From Balneolaceae bacterium (GTDB taxonomy: Bacteria > Bacteroidota > Rhodothermia > Balneolales > Balneolaceae), in assembly GCA_007694095.1 (NCBI GenBank), contig RECI01000221.1, forward strand, positions 1 to 37,612: a stretch of DNA of 37,612 nucleotides, read 5' to 3'. Below the pieces are notes generated by a model. The model did no database searches. It was not told the origin of the DNA and saw only the letters and a list, made by a program, of their open reading frames with translations. Positions within the stretch are counted from its first letter, which is position 1; each line of letters opens with the position of its first letter. The position numbers were made by a program, and so were the translations under genes. Below are positions 35,389-37,612 of this stretch, piece after piece.

Positions 35389-37161
35389 ATGGGTGTAATG
35401 GAGAAAATGAGAAACAGTACGGCATCCATCCTCTGGATACTGATTTTCTCGTTCGGAATATTATGGGTTCTTGCTGATGTAGACTTTTTCAGCGGTGTAA
35501 CCCAGGGACCAACGAACCTGGGTGAAGTGAATGGTGAACCTATCACAATGGAAGAATACAATAACCGGGTTAGTTTTTACACAGAGCAATTCAGTCAGCA
35601 AACCAATCAGCCAATAACCCCTGAAATGCGCTCACTTTATGAAAATCAGGCTTGGGAAGACCTGGTGGCAGCCCGGCTTATTCAGCAAAAAATGAATGAT
35701 ATAGGAATCACAGTTACCGATCAGGAACTAATTGATATGGTAACCGGTCCCAATCCTGATCCGTTTATCCGCCAGCAATTTGCGGATGCAGACGGAAATA
35801 TTGACCGGATTGCACTCCGCGCAGCGATAGATGCTCCTGAAAACAGCCAGGCATGGATCATGATCGAACAGCAGCTTCGCGATAACAGGCGGCAGCAAAA
35901 GATGAGCAATTTTATATCATCCGGTTTAAAAGTCAGTTCTCTTGACATTAAAAACGAATTTATCCGGTCCAATTCATTTGCTGATATCCAGTATCTTCGC
36001 TTTCCTTATTCGGAGATTACTGACGATGAAATTAGTATAAGTGATGACGAACTTCGCACCTATCACCGTGATAATTCATCTCAGTTCCAAAGGAGTGAGA
36101 CGTACCGGTTTCGATATGTAAGCTGGGATAAAACACCAACTTCACAAGATACCCTGCGTGCTGTTTCAGACGTAGAGGCACTTCGTGAAGCTTTCGCAAT
36201 GGCAGAAAATGATTCTTTGTTCCTGCTTCGAAATCAATCTGCCACTCAATACAGGGGAGGGTTTTTTACTGCTGATGAAATCAGGGAAGACTATCTGCCT
36301 GTTGTTGACCTTGAAGTGGGAGAAGTATCCGAAGTGGTGATGATTAACAACGACCCTCACATGTTCAAAAAGATTGAACAAAGAGGCGACCAGTTCCGCT
36401 TTGCAGTTTTCTCTTACAATGTGGTAGCCGATCCGATTGCAACACTCGACAGGCTTGCTGAAAGGGCCGAAGAGTTTGAATTTTATGCCTCATCTGAGGG
36501 GTTTGAGCGTGAAGCAGAGCGCCGAGACCTTGAGATTATGGAGGCTACAGCAACAAAAGATAATCCGTTTATTCCGGGACTTGGCCAGAGTCCGGCCGTA
36601 CTCAATGCTCTGGGTGAATTGCGCACCAACAGGATTTCGAGTCCAATTGAGCTGAATGACCGCTTTATTGTTATTCAATTGCTGCAGAGAACTCCGGAAG
36701 GCACAAGGCCTTTGAATGAAGTGCGAACACAGGTTGAAAATGCCGTTCGCAACCAGAAGCGCAGGGATATTATGTACGACAAAGTGCGCCAGCTTGTAGC
36801 AGATAACGGCAATTTGCAAACTCTTGCCGAAAGGTCTGGGAAAGAGATTCAGGTAGCGGATGGAATTCGGCTTGGAGGAAATACAATACCCGGCGCAGGG
36901 CGGGAACTGGAAGTAATCGGCACTATTTTTGGCATGGAAAGCGGAGAACTATCGGGCCCGGTGAGAGGGGAAAATGCGGTATTTATTATCTACGCAGAAG
37001 ATATCAGCCTTGCTGACCCAACTGCGATCACCTCATCCCAACGGTCAGAAATCCGGAATCGCCTTGAACAGCAGAAATTTTTTACCTTCAATGAAGTTTT
37101 TCTCGACAGGCTAAAAGAGGATGCACGAATTCGTGATAACCGCAGCCGTCTCATACGTTAG
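35389..37161 (+). CDS. PpiD/SurA-like periplasmic folding chaperone
   Basis: 590 residues. One N-terminal transmembrane helix (SILWILIFSFGILWVLADV) anchors it in the inner membrane. A SurA_N/PpiD-like domain (about 45-190: LGEVNGEPITMEEYNNRV, WEDLVAARLIQQKMNDIGI) is followed by a short parvulin-like region (about 225-345) with YRGGFFTADEI and LEVGEVSEVV, then helical and mixed C-terminal segments. The parvulin core lacks the usual ARHIL and histidine motifs, so prolyl isomerase activity is doubtful and chaperone function more likely. It has its own promoter candidate 128 bp after mlaD and a strong terminator after it. Confidence 0.88.
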   Translation: MGVMEKMRNSTASILWILIFSFGILWVLADVDFFSGVTQGPTNLGEVNGEPITMEEYNNRVSFYTEQFSQQTNQPITPEMRSLYENQAWEDLVAARLIQQKMNDIGITVTDQELIDMVTGPNPDPFIRQQFADADGNIDRIALRAAIDAPENSQAWIMIEQQLRDNRRQQKMSNFISSGLKVSSLDIKNEFIRSNSFADIQYLRFPYSEITDDEISISDDELRTYHRDNSSQFQRSETYRFRYVSWDKTPTSQDTLRAVSDVEALREAFAMAENDSLFLLRNQSATQYRGGFFTADEIREDYLPVVDLEVGEVSEVVMINNDPHMFKKIEQRGDQFRFAVFSYNVVADPIATLDRLAERAEEFEFYASSEGFEREAERRDLEIMEATATKDNPFIPGLGQSPAVLNALGELRTNRISSPIELNDRFIVIQLLQRTPEGTRPLNEVRTQVENAVRNQKRRDIMYDKVRQLVADNGNLQTLAERSGKEIQVADGIRLGGNTIPGAGRELEVIGTIFGMESGELSGPVRGENAVFIIYAEDISLADPTAITSSQRSEIRNRLEQQKFFTFNEVFLDRLKEDARIRDNRSRLIR

Positions 37162-37200
37162 TTAATTTAATATCTGCTTCAACCTGGTTTTGCAGATTAC

Positions 37201-37229
37201 AGGGTAGGAATATTCTCTTACCCTTTTTT
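37201..37229 (+). terminator. Intrinsic terminator after the PpiD-like gene
   Basis: AGGGTA (37201-37206) pairs with TACCCT (37219-37224), with extra G-U, G-C and A-T pairs inside, followed by a T6 run. Confidence 0.8.
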
Positions 37230-37360
37230 ATTTTGGTTCTGCCACTGGGTAACAGTTTTGAATAAAACGGGTATATTTGAAGCAGAGTCATGAGATTTGA
37301 TTTGTCATCCCCTAATTCCTGAACCCTGATTCTCGCGCCAGCCCCGAGGGATCGGCATTT

Positions 37361-37431
37361 TCGCTATCGTTCCAACTTTTCATTCCGACAAGCATGTCGG
37401 GACTGTCGCTATCGCTCCAGCTTTTCGCTTC
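37361..37431. repeat. Direct repeat pair around a small hairpin, includes dispersed repeat copy 2
   Basis: The 21 bp at 37361-37381 recurs at 37406-37426 with two mismatches. Between them, CCGACA (37385-37390) and TGTCGG (37395-37400) form a hairpin. The part 37399-37426 matches 11322-11349 at 24 of 28 positions. Confidence 0.55.
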
Positions 37432-37454
37432 GCGGGAATCGCTAACGCTCTGAG

Positions 37455-37496
37455 CACTTTTCACTTTTCACTTTTCACTTTTCACTTTTCACTCAT
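37455..37496. repeat. Heptamer array E (CACTTTT), 5 units plus one variant
   Basis: Five perfect copies of CACTTTT followed by CACTCAT. In a shifted frame the unit is the reverse complement of GTGAAAA at 32394-32421. The array ends 55 bp before the ribD start. Confidence 0.85.
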
Positions 37497-37551
37497 TTAT
37501 CCATTAAATTTGAGAAACAACCTTTATTTTAAAAGGGTAATTACGATTCAA

Positions 37552-37612
37552 ATGGCTGCCAACAAAGATAAAATATGGATGCAGCGGGCGCTGAGCCTTG
37601 CTGAAAAGGGAA
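37552..37612 (+). CDS. ribD: Riboflavin biosynthesis protein RibD, 5' fragment
   Basis: Only 20 codons lie in the window. The start ATG at 37552 begins a peptide whose segment MQRALSLAEKG matches the highly conserved first helix of the RibD deaminase domain (M-x-x-A-L-x-L-A-x-x-G). The bifunctional enzyme deaminates and then reduces the pyrimidine intermediate in riboflavin synthesis. The call rests on this short motif only. Confidence 0.6.
   Translation, partial: MAANKDKIWMQRALSLAEKG

Larger units (their letters stand above)
37162..37551. other. Repeat-containing intergenic region (390 bp) before ribD
   Basis: No gene. It holds the terminator at 37201, two direct copies of a TCGCTATCG-type repeat (37361-37381 and 37406-37426), a CCGACA/TGTCGG hairpin at 37385-37400 and a CACTTTT heptamer array. 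Confidence 0.65.

Overview
The window is a moderate-GC chromosomal segment from a Gram-negative member of the Bacteroidota / FCB group. Supporting signs are a SusC/SusD pair, a Reg_prop/Y_Y_Y sensor kinase, a GTP-type PEP carboxykinase, MlaE-MlaF-MlaD lipid transport genes, and a TAnnTTTG promoter element upstream of aroC. Gene style and the abundance of intergenic heptamer repeats suggest the Balneolota/Rhodothermota side, but that placement is an impression and was not tested. Most genes are housekeeping. The accessory parts are a small RiPP-like ORF at the left edge, a glycan-utilisation locus in the middle, and repeat-rich intergenic regions.

Layout. At 8-142 there is a 44-residue peptide with the leader pattern of a paeninodin-type lasso peptide precursor, cut off from whatever lies to its left. 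A terminator separates it from pckG (225-2069, minus). A two-gene minus-strand operon (7623-2345) encodes a soluble REC-HisKA-HATPase-REC hybrid kinase and a membrane Reg_prop kinase; neither has a DNA-binding domain. A Ste24-like M48 protease (7862-9097) and an AsmA/DUF748-like envelope protein (9584-11119) follow on the plus strand, separated by a repeat-rich gap. The polysaccharide utilisation locus runs 11825-21377: a GH144-type glucanase-like protein, SusC, SusD, a LamG lipoprotein and a second GH144-like lipoprotein. A minus-strand pair, cutA and an enoyl-CoA hydratase-like gene, overlaps by 4 bp.

A tRNA-Leu(UAG) with its own promoter sits 42 bp ahead of tig-clpP-clpX, the protein folding and degradation cluster; a clear intrinsic terminator lies between clpP and clpX. 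A membrane histidine kinase (26653-27933) converges on an ECF sigma factor gene (27939-28514). On the minus strand, aroC, a TPR protein, a four-LysM/RlpA-like protein and a CPBP intramembrane protease are overlapping or almost abutting and probably form one operon (32112-28697). On the plus strand, mlaE-mlaF-mlaD is followed by a PpiD/SurA-like periplasmic chaperone with a strong terminator. The first 20 codons of a probable ribD close the window.

The most interesting signals are the putative lasso precursor and a system of intergenic 7-bp tandem repeats. Several different heptamer families occur at 9130-9254, 32268-32351, 32394-32421, 32504-32580 and 37455-37496. Inside each array every unit, including degenerate ones, keeps a strict 7-bp register, and several arrays are reverse complements of one another.
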